Source: Streptomyces cyaneochromogenes (GTDB lineage: Bacteria; Actinomycetota; Actinomycetes; Streptomycetales; Streptomycetaceae). From it: a DNA stretch of 64,000 bases. The translations under genes and the position numbers were made by a program. The notes under the pieces were generated by a model, which was given only the letters and a program-made list of their open reading frames with translations, was not told where the DNA came from and did no database searches. The stretch lies in the NCBI RefSeq assembly GCF_003963535.1, contig NZ_CP034539.1:8494001-8558000 (forward strand), written 5' to 3'. This document shows positions 33,273-41,586 of the stretch, in pieces (within the stretch, counting starts at the first letter, position 1; each line of letters opens with the position of its first letter).

Positions 33273-33296
33273 CAGCAACTGCGGCTGTGGTACTAG
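33273..33296. repeat. Lone IS701-type right end
   Basis: Read on the minus strand, this is CTAGTACCACAGCCGCAGTT plus four bases, which differs from the left end of the IS701-type element at 31364 by only two bases over 24. No transposase lies beside it. Either it is the true partner of the 31364 end, making a 1.9-kb unit with a passenger gene, or it is a relic of a second copy. Confidence 0.7.
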
Positions 33297-33337
33297 AAGC
33301 TCCGGCGACGAAGGGATAGAGATCTTTAAAGTGGCCG

Positions 33338-33990
33338 TCATTGGTTGCTCTGGCTGCTCAGTGTGCGCAGTAGTACGGGTAGTGCGTCCCCGATTGGCTC
33401 CCGCATCACTTCGTTGGCGCGGTCGTCGTACGGCGTGGGTTCGGCGGTGACGATGATCAGCCGTGCCCCGTGGTCGGCGGCGACGCCCGCGAGCCCCGCC
33501 GTCGGCTGGACCTGCAGACTGCTGCCGACGGCGATGAACTTCCTGGCACGCCTTCGTGATGGCGACCGCCTCACCGAGGACGACCGGATTGAGCCGCTCG
33601 CCGAACATCACGGTCGCCGACTTCGGGATCCCGCCGCACTCCACCGGCCTCGACCCGCGCGAGGGCGTCCTCCATGGGCCCGCGCGCATGGCACTTGGTG
33701 CACACGACACTGCGTGCGCTGCCGTGCAGTTCGAGGCCTTTGCGGGCGGGCATCCCGGCGAGTTGGTGCAGCCCGTCGACGTTCTGCGTGATGGCCCTGA
33801 CCGGCACGCCGGACTTCTCCAGCTCGGCCACGGCCCGATGCGCCGCGTTGGGCTCGGCCCATAGCGTCCGGTTCTTGCGCCGCATCTGCCACGAGCGCCG
33901 CCGGATCTCCGGGTCGCCCATGTAGTACTCGTACGTCACGAGCTTCTGCGCCTCCGGATCGCGCCGCCACAGTCCGTTCGCGGCAGATGT
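33338..33990 (-). pseudogene. Degraded sir2-type deacylase gene
   Basis: Minus-strand frames carry most of a Sir2 protein close to the intact one at 35226: NGLWRRDPEAQKLVTYEYYM through ITQNVDGLHQLAGMPAR and ELHGSARSVVCTKC, then VECGGIPKSATVMFGERL in a second frame, then FIAVGSSLQVQPTAGLAG and REPIGDALPVLL in a third. The N-terminal NAD-binding GAGIS segment is gone, about ten residues around the second zinc Cys pair are deleted, and there are two frameshifts. It cannot encode an active enzyme. Between 33990 and 34087 no gene is seen. Confidence 0.85.
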
Positions 33991-34087
33991 AACACGGCCT
34001 TCGCGCACAGATGTGGCCACCGCTAGCTTTGATCCCTAGAACCGATGTCCCGCTACTATGAGAGCCAACGACATGAGGGGAGGCGCC

Positions 34088-34885
34088 GTGAGTTACTACA
34101 CCAACTCAACAGCGCTGTCGCCTTGGTGTCGATCGGACGTGTGCACAGAGGCAGCAGGTGTCGTGCATCTCGGACACGGGGCTGTGTTTTCCCCAGCCAA
34201 CCTGTGTCTCCTCGCTGAGGCATACAAAGGAATGGCGGAGTTCTTGAGATGGTCCGCCCTCTCTATCGCGCGCCGCGTTCCCGACCTGACGCTCCGGCCT
34301 TTGCGGTTCAGCCTTGTTATGCCGCCCGGTGGCGCGGTCTCTCGCCGCTCCACAGCGGTTCGAGCTGCTTCGGCCCTGCATGAACTGACGCACGCTGAGG
34401 CTGCGTTTGACAACGCCACCATCGCAGATGGTGGGGTATACAAGATCTATACGGGCACGGGGTCTGGGAAGAGTTACGCGTTCCTACAGCTGATGGGGCG
34501 TCTGGTACGCACAGGTCTCTGGCGTCCTTCGTATGAAGCTCTGGATGCCGAACGCAGCCTGCCGACCTACTTTCTTGGGACAGGACTCTCGTGCGGGCGC
34601 TCTCCGCTCGACTTTCTGATTGGGCACTTCCGAGAAGTCCTGGGACTCAATCGGGCAAGTAGCCGAAACCTACGTGCCGTGCTCCTCTTGCTCGTTGGCC
34701 TGCATTGTCTTGTCCTCGCTTGGCATCGTGACAGGCTTGATGCCGTCGGCTCCAAGGGACGGGTCTACCTTCGCACAGCTCTGACGGGAGCGAGTACGCG
34801 TAACGCTCCACCGTTGGATGATGCCGCGCGGAGGTCCGGGACGACCGGGACCCGGAACCTGCCGCCTATGCAACTCGCAGCGTGA
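34088..34885 (+). CDS. Hypothetical protein
   Basis: A 265-residue protein if begun at GTG 34088, which has an excellent GGGGAGG five bases upstream. It starts VSYYTNSTALSPWCRSDVCT and has a hydrophobic stretch near residue 205 (LRAVLLLLVGLHCLVLAW). A segment YTGTGSGKSYAFLQL looks at first like a P-loop, but the first Gly of the motif is missing and no Walker B follows. Codon use is unlike the core genes, so the DNA was probably acquired. It lies between the degraded and intact sir2 genes. Function unknown. Confidence 0.5.
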   Translation: MSYYTNSTALSPWCRSDVCTEAAGVVHLGHGAVFSPANLCLLAEAYKGMAEFLRWSALSIARRVPDLTLRPLRFSLVMPPGGAVSRRSTAVRAASALHELTHAEAAFDNATIADGGVYKIYTGTGSGKSYAFLQLMGRLVRTGLWRPSYEALDAERSLPTYFLGTGLSCGRSPLDFLIGHFREVLGLNRASSRNLRAVLLLLVGLHCLVLAWHRDRLDAVGSKGRVYLRTALTGASTRNAPPLDDAARRSGTTGTRNLPPMQLAA

Positions 34886-34932
34886 TCACGAATTCCCAGC
34901 TGCGCCCGGTCCGCAGCTGAGGGAATCGTTCG

Positions 34933-35133
34933 GTGCAGCGGGAACCATATGTTAAGGCGCTCTTCCTTTTGATCGCCGCCCTGACCTCCTTGCTCGTGGC
35001 ACTCGTGGCAGGCTTCCTATCCTGGGCGTCAGGCAGCGATCCGGCGGGCGCGTTTCTGCACGGGGGAGGAGCTTTCATCCTTTGGATGACCTTGTGCGTG
35101 GCGATCCTCTCGGCGCTGCGACTGCTTGAGTAA
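34933..35133 (+). CDS. Small two-helix membrane protein
   Basis: A 66-residue protein from GTG 34933. Two membrane helices (ALFLLIAALTSLLVALVAGFL and FILWMTLCVAILSALRLL) flank a short loop. The signal is the strong hydrophobic pattern and a matching length seen in many Streptomyces hypothetical genes. Function unknown. It converges on the intact sir2 gene. Confidence 0.6.
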   Translation: MQREPYVKALFLLIAALTSLLVALVAGFLSWASGSDPAGAFLHGGGAFILWMTLCVAILSALRLLE

Positions 35134-35225
35134 TCGATGGCCGTGCGCGGGAGCGGTGGCTGCTGGCCTGGAAGCCACCAGTCGTTCGGCAGCGCTGTCC
35201 TGGCCTGCGTGCTATCCAAGGCGAA

Positions 35226-35960
35226 CTAGTCGCATTCCGCACGGAGTCGGTGCAGCAGTTCGGGAAGGGCTGTTCCGATGGGTTCCCGTACGACGTCGTG
35301 GGCCTGGTCGTCGTACGGCGTGGGCTCGGCGTTGACGATGATCAGCCGTGCCCCGTGGTCGGCGGCGACACCGGCGAGTCCGGCGGCGGGCTGCACCTGG
35401 AGGCTGCTGCCGACCGCGATGAACACCTCGCAGGCCTTGGTGATGGACACGGCCTCGCCGAGCACGACGGGGTCGAGCCGCTCGCCGAACATCACGGTCG
35501 CGGACTTTAGGATCCCGCCGCACTCCAGGCACGGCGGGTCGTCTTCGCCGGCCTCGACCCGTGCGAGGGCGTCCTCCATGGGCCCGCGCGCATGGCACTT
35601 GGTACACACGACACTGCGTGCGCTGCCGTGCAGTTCTAGGACTTTGCGGGCGGGCATCCCGGCCAGCTGGTGCAGCCCGTCCACGTTCTGGGTGATCACC
35701 CGGACGGGCACCCCGGACCGCTCCAGCTCGGTCACGGCCCGGTGCGCGGCGTTCGGCTCCGCCCGGAGCGTCCGGTTCTTCAGCCGCATCCGCCAGGACC
35801 GCCGCCGGATCTCCGGGTCGCCCATGTAGTACTCGTACGTGACGAGCTTCTCCGCCTCCGGATCCCGCCGCCACAGCCCGTTGGGCCCGCGATAATCGGG
35901 AATCCCGGAATCAGTGGAGATGCCTGCACCACTGAGGATGGCGACGAGTGGCTTGCTCAT
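35226..35960 (-). CDS. Sir2-family NAD-dependent protein deacylase, intact copy
   Basis: A 244-residue sirtuin. The NAD-binding motif is LSGAGISTDSGIPDYRG, followed by TQNVDGLHQLAG, the catalytic His in ELHGS, the zinc pairs CTKC and CLEC, and GSSLQVQPAAGLAG plus IIVNAEPTPYDD. Length is normal. It would remove acetyl or longer acyl groups from lysines and make O-acyl-ADP-ribose. ATG 35960 is clear. Two damaged relatives lie within 6 kb upstream on the same strand, implying that this locus has been hit repeatedly by insertion or recombination. Confidence 0.95.
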   Translation of the reverse strand: MSKPLVAILSGAGISTDSGIPDYRGPNGLWRRDPEAEKLVTYEYYMGDPEIRRRSWRMRLKNRTLRAEPNAAHRAVTELERSGVPVRVITQNVDGLHQLAGMPARKVLELHGSARSVVCTKCHARGPMEDALARVEAGEDDPPCLECGGILKSATVMFGERLDPVVLGEAVSITKACEVFIAVGSSLQVQPAAGLAGVAADHGARLIIVNAEPTPYDDQAHDVVREPIGTALPELLHRLRAECD

Positions 35961-36419
35961 GGGCCGAGAGTAGGACGTTAGCTCGCTTGTGGCGAATGGG
36001 TTTCACGGTGCAGCAGGGTGCAGGTGTTCTGCTCTGGCTGCGGCCCGCTCCCTCCTTGCCGTATCAGGCAATCGGCACCTTCGGTACTCGATGCTCATCG
36101 ACTGGCAATGCTCACCGGTGGGCGGCCAGCAGAGTCAGTGGACGGAACGCCCTGGTCGCAAGGCATCGGCAGATGTAACCCCGCTCGGGCGCCTCCTCCG
36201 GCGGTAGTCATGCAAGGCAATCGCTATGTCGTTGAGAGTGTCGGCGCAGGAGTGCGAAGTATTCGAGCATGCTTTCCATGAATGTCTCAGTCGTGTGAAT
36301 TTGCCTCGTTCTTCGTTTAGGAATCGCTGACAGGCTGGATACTCCGCAGTGGCTCTGGCCGAGGGGGTCTCATGCCGGACTTGCGTGGGCTGTTAATCCA
36401 CTCAAGGGAGGATGTGCTG
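35961..36419. other. Gene-free stretch between sir2 and a membrane protein gene
   Basis: No open frame with gene-like codon use, RNA gene or clear repeat was found here. GC falls towards the right side, and the last 60 bases include the GGGAGG ribosome site of the next gene. It presumably holds the divergent promoters of sir2 and the gene at 36420. Confidence 0.5.
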
Positions 36420-36950
36420 ATGTCGAATAATGATTCGAATAATCCGGGTGTAAGTGTGGGGAGTGGGAATACCTTTTCGGGTAGCGGCAACAGTTTCAAT
36501 GTGACGCATACCGACAAGTCGAAACATTTCACCGATAGGTCTAAGCGGACCACGAACAACTGGCTTCGCCTCGCTCTCCCGGCGGCTGTCGTGGTTGCGC
36601 TAGTCGGCCTCATCCCCCTGCTTGGTCAATTCTTCGGTGAGGGATCTAATGAGTCTCAGACCGGTGCGTCGAGGTTGGCGGGGAATTGGGTAACATTGAG
36701 CGGTGATGTGAAGACCTTTAGCGAGGATGGCAACTGCTCGGGATTCTATTATTCCCAGGGTAGGCCCCTTGATATCGGCGGACCTATGCGCTGCGTGATC
36801 TCCAGCAAGGCAAACGGTGACGGCCGCTATTCTCTCACGGTTACTCAAGAGCCGAACCAGGGCTCGTACGAGGTTCAGTTTGACAGTGATGATCAGGCTT
36901 CTGTCTACTCGTCCAGCGGTCAACGTCTCTACGAGATCAGTCGCCGTTAA
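36420..36950 (+). CDS. Single-helix membrane protein with Gly/Asn-rich N-terminus
   Basis: A 176-residue protein from ATG 36420 with GGGAGG eight bases upstream. The N-terminus is low-complexity (GSGNTFSGSGNSFNVTH), then a single membrane helix (ALPAAVVVALVGLIPLLG), then an extracellular beta-rich domain with two Cys (GNCSGFYY, PMRCVISS) that could form a disulfide. The gene is unusually AT-rich for this genome. Its TAA stop is the 3-bp target repeat of the IS5-type element to the right, so the insertion hit exactly at the stop and left the protein intact. Confidence 0.65.
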   Translation: MSNNDSNNPGVSVGSGNTFSGSGNSFNVTHTDKSKHFTDRSKRTTNNWLRLALPAAVVVALVGLIPLLGQFFGEGSNESQTGASRLAGNWVTLSGDVKTFSEDGNCSGFYYSQGRPLDIGGPMRCVISSKANGDGRYSLTVTQEPNQGSYEVQFDSDDQASVYSSSGQRLYEISRR

Positions 36951-37053
36951 GACGTCGTCTCATTTGGAGGTATGCCGAGAGCGGATGACGCCGACGATTT
37001 CCCGATAGCACGGTTGTTTATGGGAAACGACGGTGAGCGCTGGTCATACCGAG

Positions 37054-37629
37054 TCAGGTGCGTAGCTGGACGAGTTCGTCTGCGCGACGGTGGTCCTTCG
37101 GGCGACCGAGAGCCCGCCGCATGCGGATCAGGTCGTCGAGTGCGGCGTAGCGGATGGTGAATCCTGCGGGGTCACGAGTGGTCTCCGCCGAGTTCAGGCA
37201 GGGGGTGACATCCATGGCACCCCAGCGCAGCTCGGGAGTGCACAGGTCTCCGCTGGCACCGGTGACCCGGTACCCCACCTGTGAGCAGTCGAGATCGGGC
37301 AGGTCGGTGCAGCCGCACCGGGCCAGGGCGTCACGCAAGGCGTGCGCCTCGTCAGGGGTGCCGTCCCAGAGCAGGTCGAGGTCCCCGGTCAGTTCGGTGG
37401 ATCCGTGCATGATGCCGGCGACCTGACCGATGACTACCGCGCGTGAGCCGGCGTCGTGGATTGCTTGGAGGAAGGGGAAGGGATCGAAGCCGAGTGCCCC
37501 GTCGGTGGCAAAGGTGCCCAGTAGATCGTCGGCTTCCTCTGGGCGCCGCCCGATGGGGAGACGTTCTCGTGTCGCGTCTTCGGTCCGGGCGATGGCCTGG
37601 CGCAGGCGCAGGGCAGCTGTCTGGCTCAT
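37054..37629 (-). CDS. Nucleotidyltransferase-like protein, possible passenger gene
   Basis: A 191-residue protein from ATG 37629. The middle segment VVIGQVAGIMHGSTELTGDLDLLWDG has the G-x-x-A-x3-HG...T-x-DLD pattern of the AbiEii/MNT-type nucleotidyltransferase fold, which underlies several toxin or defence proteins. The C-terminal part is helical with many Arg. It lies inside the inverted repeats of the IS5-type element, on the same strand as and downstream of the transposase. No antitoxin gene is seen next to it. Function inferred from the fold pattern only. Confidence 0.7.
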   Translation of the reverse strand: MSQTAALRLRQAIARTEDATRERLPIGRRPEEADDLLGTFATDGALGFDPFPFLQAIHDAGSRAVVIGQVAGIMHGSTELTGDLDLLWDGTPDEAHALRDALARCGCTDLPDLDCSQVGYRVTGASGDLCTPELRWGAMDVTPCLNSAETTRDPAGFTIRYAALDDLIRMRRALGRPKDHRRADELVQLRT

Positions 37630-37725
37630 GGGCCCATCCAACACGGCCGAACCCGCCGGTGATCTGAAGTGGTCCGGCCTGGTCACTCTGGTCAACTGGG
37701 CGGCCACTTTTACCACGAGGCTCGC

Positions 37726-38540
37726 CTACCGGGTCGCCTCAACGATGGTGCGGCGATAGCAGATGAGGGTGCTGGCGATACCGACGAAGGCGAGGAAGTG
37801 TTCAGCCTTGCGCTCGTAGCGGCGGTGCAGGCGGCGGCAGCCGTTCAGCCAGGACATTGTCCGCTCGACCACCCAGCGGTGCCGTCTCAAGCGGCCGGAC
37901 GATTCGATGCCGCGGCGGGCAATGCGCGGCACGATCTGTCGACGGCGCAACCATCCTCGCGGGTGGTCAAAGTCGTAACCCTTGTCAGCGTGGAGCTTGC
38001 CCGGACGGCGACGCCGGGGCCCATAGCGGGAACGGATCGGCGGGATACCGCGCATCAGAGGGACAATAGCCTGGCTGTCGTCAAGGTTGGCGCCGGAGAC
38101 GCCCACGGAAATAGGCAACCCGCTGCGGTCACAGATGACGTGAATCTTCGAACCCAACTTCCCTCGATCGGTAGGATTCGGTCCGGTCAAGGGCCCCCTT
38201 TGACCGCGCGGACACTGACCGAGTCGACCGCGCAGTGCGACCAGTCCAGCGCGCCGGCCGCGCCGAGCCGGTCCAGCACCACTCGGTGCAACTTCGCCCA
38301 CACCCGGGCCCGCGACCATTCCGTGAATCGCCGGTGCACCGTCTGCCAGGAGGCGCCGAAGGCCGACGGTAGCTGACGCCAAGTACAGCCTGAGGTAGCG
38401 ACGAAGACGATCGCGGCCAGGACCGCACGGTCATCACATCGCCGCCGGCCTCCACCCTGGGCGCGTACCGGCGGTTCCAAGGCCACGTCCTGGAAGATCT
38501 CCCACAGCCCGTCCGGCACCAGCCGCTCAACTATGTCCAT
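37726..38540 (-). CDS. IS5-family transposase, two frames joined by -1 frameshifting
   Basis: Frame A from ATG 38540 (MDIVERLVPDGLWEIFQDV) carries the helix-turn-helix and first catalytic Asp (SHCAVDSVSVRAVKGG), stopping at 38187. Frame B resumes at the run AAAGGGGG with LTGPNPTDRGKLGSKIHVIC and supplies the remaining DDE residues (LHADKGYDFDHPR, HRWVVERTMSWLNGCRRL). The slippery A/G run at the junction is the usual programmed -1 site of this IS group, so this is expected rather than damage. It probably remains active. Confidence 0.85.
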
Positions 38541-38639
38541 GCCCTGAGTAACGAGCTACCGCCAATCAAGACGACGTCTAAGCCTTGGGTGCCTTCTGAA
38601 GATCCAGTGTGGCCTCACGCCGTCGGGGCTTCTGCGCGC

Positions 38640-39023
38640 TCAAAACGGAAGCTCGGAATCAGTCGCTCCTTGCTTGATTTTCATGATTCGTTCGTGGAGG
38701 TCGCGTGTGGCAGTTTCGCGTGGACAGCGCGAGCGTAGTTCCTTGTCCAACTCGTCGGCGACTAAAAGCAGGGATGGGAGGGACTTTCGGTCGGCTTCGA
38801 GGGCTCTGGTACCGATGCCGATGGCTTCCTCTATTTCTCCCGTGCGGGCGGCTGCGACTCCGAGGGTCAGACGGGCTGCTGCTGCGCGCATGGGGGAGAT
38901 CTCTGTACCGTGTGGGCCGGTGCTGATGCGGATTACTGAGCGGGCGTGGGCGGCGGCGAGTTCGTCGTCTCCGAGGAGACGATAGGCGTCCATCTCGTAG
39001 AAGCCCCACTTGTTCGGGTCAAT
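38640..39023 (-). pseudogene. C-terminal part of a split TPR/XRE-type regulator
   Basis: Minus-strand reading begins at the transposon junction with LIDPNKWGFYEMDAYRLLGD and continues through SPMRAAAARLTLGVAAARTG and ALEADRKSLPSLLLVADELD to a stop at 38640. This is the TPR-like C-terminus of a common Streptomyces regulator type. Its upstream part is on the far side of the insertion, at 42074-42420. Joining them across the 3-bp repeat restores HHFIIDPNKWGFYEM. Confidence 0.85.
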
Positions 39024-39031
39024 GAGCTTCT

Positions 39032-39715
39032 TCAGCGTTGCAACTCCAGTGTGAGGACGGCCTTGGCGATTGACGTCATGCGGTTGGGGCTGCAGCGGGA
39101 CCTGCGGAAGATCCGCCAGGACTTCAGGCGGGCGACTCCGCGTTCGACGGGTGCGCGCGCTGCGGCCAGGGCACGGTTGCGAGTCTTCTCGGTGGGAGTC
39201 AGTTTCTTCAGGGGCCTGCGTTTGATGCCTCAGATCCGGATGATCCGGTGGGTGCGGGCAGCGGTCAGGTCGTGGGTGCGGCCCGGCAGGGCGGGCGAGA
39301 GCCACAACAGCCGGCCGCCGGGATCGGTGACGACCTGCACGTTCACGCCGTGGCGCCGGTGTTTGTGGGAGTAGTCGGCCCGGCCGTCGCCGACCCGGTC
39401 GCACTCGGCGAGAGTGCCGTCGAGCAGGACGAAGTCGGGATCATGCTCGCGCAGCGTCTTCAGCAGACCCGGTGCACGGGCGGCGAGGAGGTCGACGACT
39501 GCGCTGGTGTAGGCATGCACGGTGGACTCGCTGATCCCGAACCCGGCAGCGATCTTCGCCAGAGTGATGTGCTCGCGCAGGTACACCAGTGCCACCATCG
39601 CTCGCTGGGACGGACGGAGCTTGCAGCGCCGGTCGCCCTCACGGGTGACGATCAACATGGTGACCCACTCCACGAGTGCATGCGGCAGGTCAAGTGCGGC
39701 AGGATGGACGACCAA
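39032..39715 (-). pseudogene. IS5-type transposase, internally deleted
   Basis: The copy spans 39024-39830 with terminal GAGCTTCTTC repeats. The frame from TTG 39715 reads MVVHPAALDLPHALVEWVTM and FGISESTVHAYTSAVVDLLA and FVLLDGTLAECDRVGDGRAD, then HRIIRI and a stop at about 39233. The C-terminus resumes in another frame as RRPLKKLTPTEKTRNRAL through CSPNRMTSIAKAVLTLELQR. About 20 residues that normally carry the second catalytic Asp are missing, so it is inactive. Confidence 0.85.
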
Positions 39716-40075
39716 CGAGGCCCCCGAGCAACGTGATTGAGACGTCAGACATCTCGATCAACAGCCCGGGGGCCTCGCTCGTTGCGCTGCACGGGCCGTC
39801 ACCCGATCGGTGGCCACATCGAAGAAGCTCAGTGGTTGTAGCCTCGGGCAGGGTGCTACCACCTGTGACTAGATCTTGCTCTGCACCCAAAGGGCGCTCT
39901 GCCTCATACCCCATGGACAGATCATCCCCGAGTGACCCGGAACTGATCCGTCAGGCACCGTTAACGGGAGGGAATGGGTCGCCGACATGGGGCGCCACGA
40001 CGACGATGCCGCCGGTCTCGTGGACGAGACCGACGACATCAAGGAGGTGGTCCGGCGAGCTCGGCAGTGCTGCTC

Positions 40076-40477
40076 TCAGCAGTGCCGCAGACCGCGCGCG
40101 CTCGGATCGGCGTCGAACGAGGACGGTGTGTTGACCCAGTCCGCCGGGACGTAGCCCCACCCGTCGTAGCCAGGAGCGGTCCAGTCACCCTTGGTGTGGT
40201 ACCAGGTGGTGTTGCCGCCGCCGTGCAGTCCACCATAGGTCCAGCAGTCGAACCAGCTGAAGGTGGAATAGAGCTGCCCCGTTATGTTCGCTTCGTGATA
40301 GGCGCCCGAGCGCAGAATGGCGGGGGCTCCGTTCCCGCACCACAGCCGGCCGTCGCTCGCCCGAACTCCGCACTCGGCGCTGGCAGCGGCACTGGCCGAA
40401 GGGGCGGCGATCACACCGCCCGCCGTCAGGGCGAGGGCTGCCATCCAGAGGGAGAGATACTTCCTGGTCCTGGTCAT
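40076..40477 (-). CDS. Small secreted SH3-like protein
   Basis: A 133-residue protein from ATG 40477 with AAAGGAC upstream. It has a classic Sec signal peptide (RTRKYLSLWMAALALTAGGV then APSASAAASA) and a mature part of about 100 residues with four or more Cys and many Trp/Gly/Tyr (CGNGAPAILRSGAYHEA, GGGNTTWYHTKGDWTAPG). The pattern resembles the short SH3-like peptides secreted by Streptomyces. It is cargo of the composite element. Function unknown; an inhibitor or toxin-like role is possible but not supported. Confidence 0.8.
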   Translation of the reverse strand: MTRTRKYLSLWMAALALTAGGVIAAPSASAAASAECGVRASDGRLWCGNGAPAILRSGAYHEANITGQLYSTFSWFDCWTYGGLHGGGNTTWYHTKGDWTAPGYDGWGYVPADWVNTPSSFDADPSARGLRHC

Positions 40478-40576
40478 CCACTGTCCTTTTCTCACTGGTT
40501 TTCGAGTTCGACCGAAAGGTGCCGGGTGCCTGCCCGGCTCTTCCCGCAGGCCCTTCGCAGCACCGTGATGCACTGC

Positions 40577-40888
40577 TCAGCACTGCGCGACGCCGGGCAG
40601 TTGGTTGTCCGGACTGCTTATGTAGATGTTGCTGACATAGCCCCCGTACGGAGGCAGGTAGGCCCACCACTCGTTGGTGTAGGGCGGGACCGAGACGGTC
40701 TCCCCTCACGTCTGGCAGCCGACCAGCACCTCGACCCCGGCGGGGAGCTGGAGGAGCGGGTCGTGGGTGGTGTTGGGCTCGGGGCGGACGTTGACACCGG
40801 AGCTCCAGGTGCCGAACCACGTGCCCGCCGGTCGTACGCCACCGGGAACGTTCAGCGAACGGGTCAGCCTGCCCAGGTCGGTGTAACC
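40577..40888 (-). pseudogene. Relic of a second secreted SH3-like protein
   Basis: Minus-strand reading gives RSLNVPGGVRPAGTWFGTWS, VNVRPEPNTTHDPLLQLPAG and then an in-frame TGA after LVGCQT, followed by VPPYTNEWWAYLPPYGGY and a normal stop after VAQC. It lacks its 5-prime half, which is cut off by the IS fragment at 40887. The family looks the same as that of the gene just downstream at 40076. Confidence 0.75.
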
Positions 40889-41001
40889 CCGAGCAACGTG
40901 ATTGAGACGTCAGACATCTCGATCAACAACCCGGGGGCTTCGCTCGTTGCGCTTCACGGACCGTCACCCGGTCGGTGGCCACATCGAAGAAACTCAGTGG
41001 T
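40887..41001. repeat. IS 5-prime fragment, direct repeat of 39722-39836
   Basis: This 115-bp segment matches the 5-prime end of the nearby IS copy with few differences (its terminal repeat reads GAAGAAACTC instead of GAAGAAGCTC). The similarity runs six bases past the terminal repeat. No transposase follows, so it is a truncated copy or a product of recombination. Confidence 0.85.
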
Positions 41002-41079
41002 CCTTGGGACTGGACCTGCTCCGGCTTGCCGGCGATGGGTGTCGGCGCACTGTTGACGCGGAGCAGAGAGGTGGTTGGT

Positions 41080-41586
41080 CTACCACCAAGAGGTGCACTG
41101 GATGCCGCTGTTGCTGCCCTGGCTCAGCAGCCGCGCGCAGACGCGGAAGGCCCGGCTCGACGAGCTGCTGGTCGGGTAGGCCGGCGTCGTCATCCTCTTG
41201 CCGCCCGTCATCGTGTCGAAAGAACCGCACTGGATCCAGGTCTGCCTGTTGTCGTTGCTGACGTCCATCCAGACCTGTGCCAGGACCCCGGAGCCCCAGT
41301 TGCTGCCCGATCCGGTGGTCAAGACGCCCCACGCGGCCTGTCGGCCTCCGACGTTGCCGGCCTGCATCGCGTACGAGGCGACAGCGTGGGGAAAGTCAAT
41401 CACCATCGCACCCGCACCCCCCACACCCCGGCCACTGAGACTGTCCGGGATGTCGGTGAAACCATTCACACCTCCCTCGCAGTCCGACCGTGCTGCCTGA
41501 GCCGCGCCGGCGGATCCGGCCACCACGCCTGCCGCCAACATGATCGCGGCTGCTCCTACGCTGAAGATCCGTCGGATGCTGTGCAT
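41080..41586 (-). CDS. Secreted hypothetical protein
   Basis: A 168-residue protein from ATG 41586 with GGGAGAA upstream. The signal peptide is MHSIRRIFSVGAAAIMLAAG followed by VVAGSAGAAQA. The mature part has four Cys (DCEGG, IQCGSF, RVCARL, IQCTSW) and repeated Ser/Thr/Trp, consistent with a disulfide-bonded beta-rich exoprotein. No family is recognised. It is cargo of the composite element, separate from the SH3-like genes. Confidence 0.75.
   Translation of the reverse strand: MHSIRRIFSVGAAAIMLAAGVVAGSAGAAQAARSDCEGGVNGFTDIPDSLSGRGVGGAGAMVIDFPHAVASYAMQAGNVGGRQAAWGVLTTGSGSNWGSGVLAQVWMDVSNDNRQTWIQCGSFDTMTGGKRMTTPAYPTSSSSSRAFRVCARLLSQGSNSGIQCTSWW

Larger units (their letters stand above)
36951..38578 (-). 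mobile_element. IS5-type element whose inverted repeats also enclose a second gene
   Basis: The left end GACGTCGTCTCATTTGGAGG at 36951 and the right end (reverse complement GACGTCGTCTTGATTGGCGG, ending at 38578) match at 17 of 20 bases. Both are flanked by TAA (36948-36950 and 38579-38581), a 3-bp target repeat expected for the IS427-like branch of IS5. The transposase occupies 37726-38540; an extra 770 bp to its left carries the nucleotidyltransferase-like gene. The unit is 1,628 bp, about twice the size of a simple IS of this kind. No other matching end is visible near 37700. Confidence 0.75.

Noticed and set aside
34430..34500. Walker-A-like segment TGTGSGKS in the protein at 34088
   Set aside because: The first Gly/Ala of the motif is replaced by Thr and no Walker B or other ATPase motif follows, so an ATPase call is not supported.
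33982..36181. Direct repeat GGCAGATGTAAC at 33982 and 36170 as possible attachment sites
   Set aside because: A 12-base match is expected by chance many times in 64 kb and similarity does not extend beyond it.
37630..37725. Imperfect inverted GAAGTGG/CCACTT motif as an internal end of the IS5-type element
   Set aside because: It does not resemble the GACGTCGTCT ends and has no target repeat; the ends at 36951 and 38578 fit better.
39831..40075. Short open frames on both strands left of the secreted-protein gene
   Set aside because: Both strands give plausible residues over 40-60 codons, with no ribosome site or family match, so neither is called.
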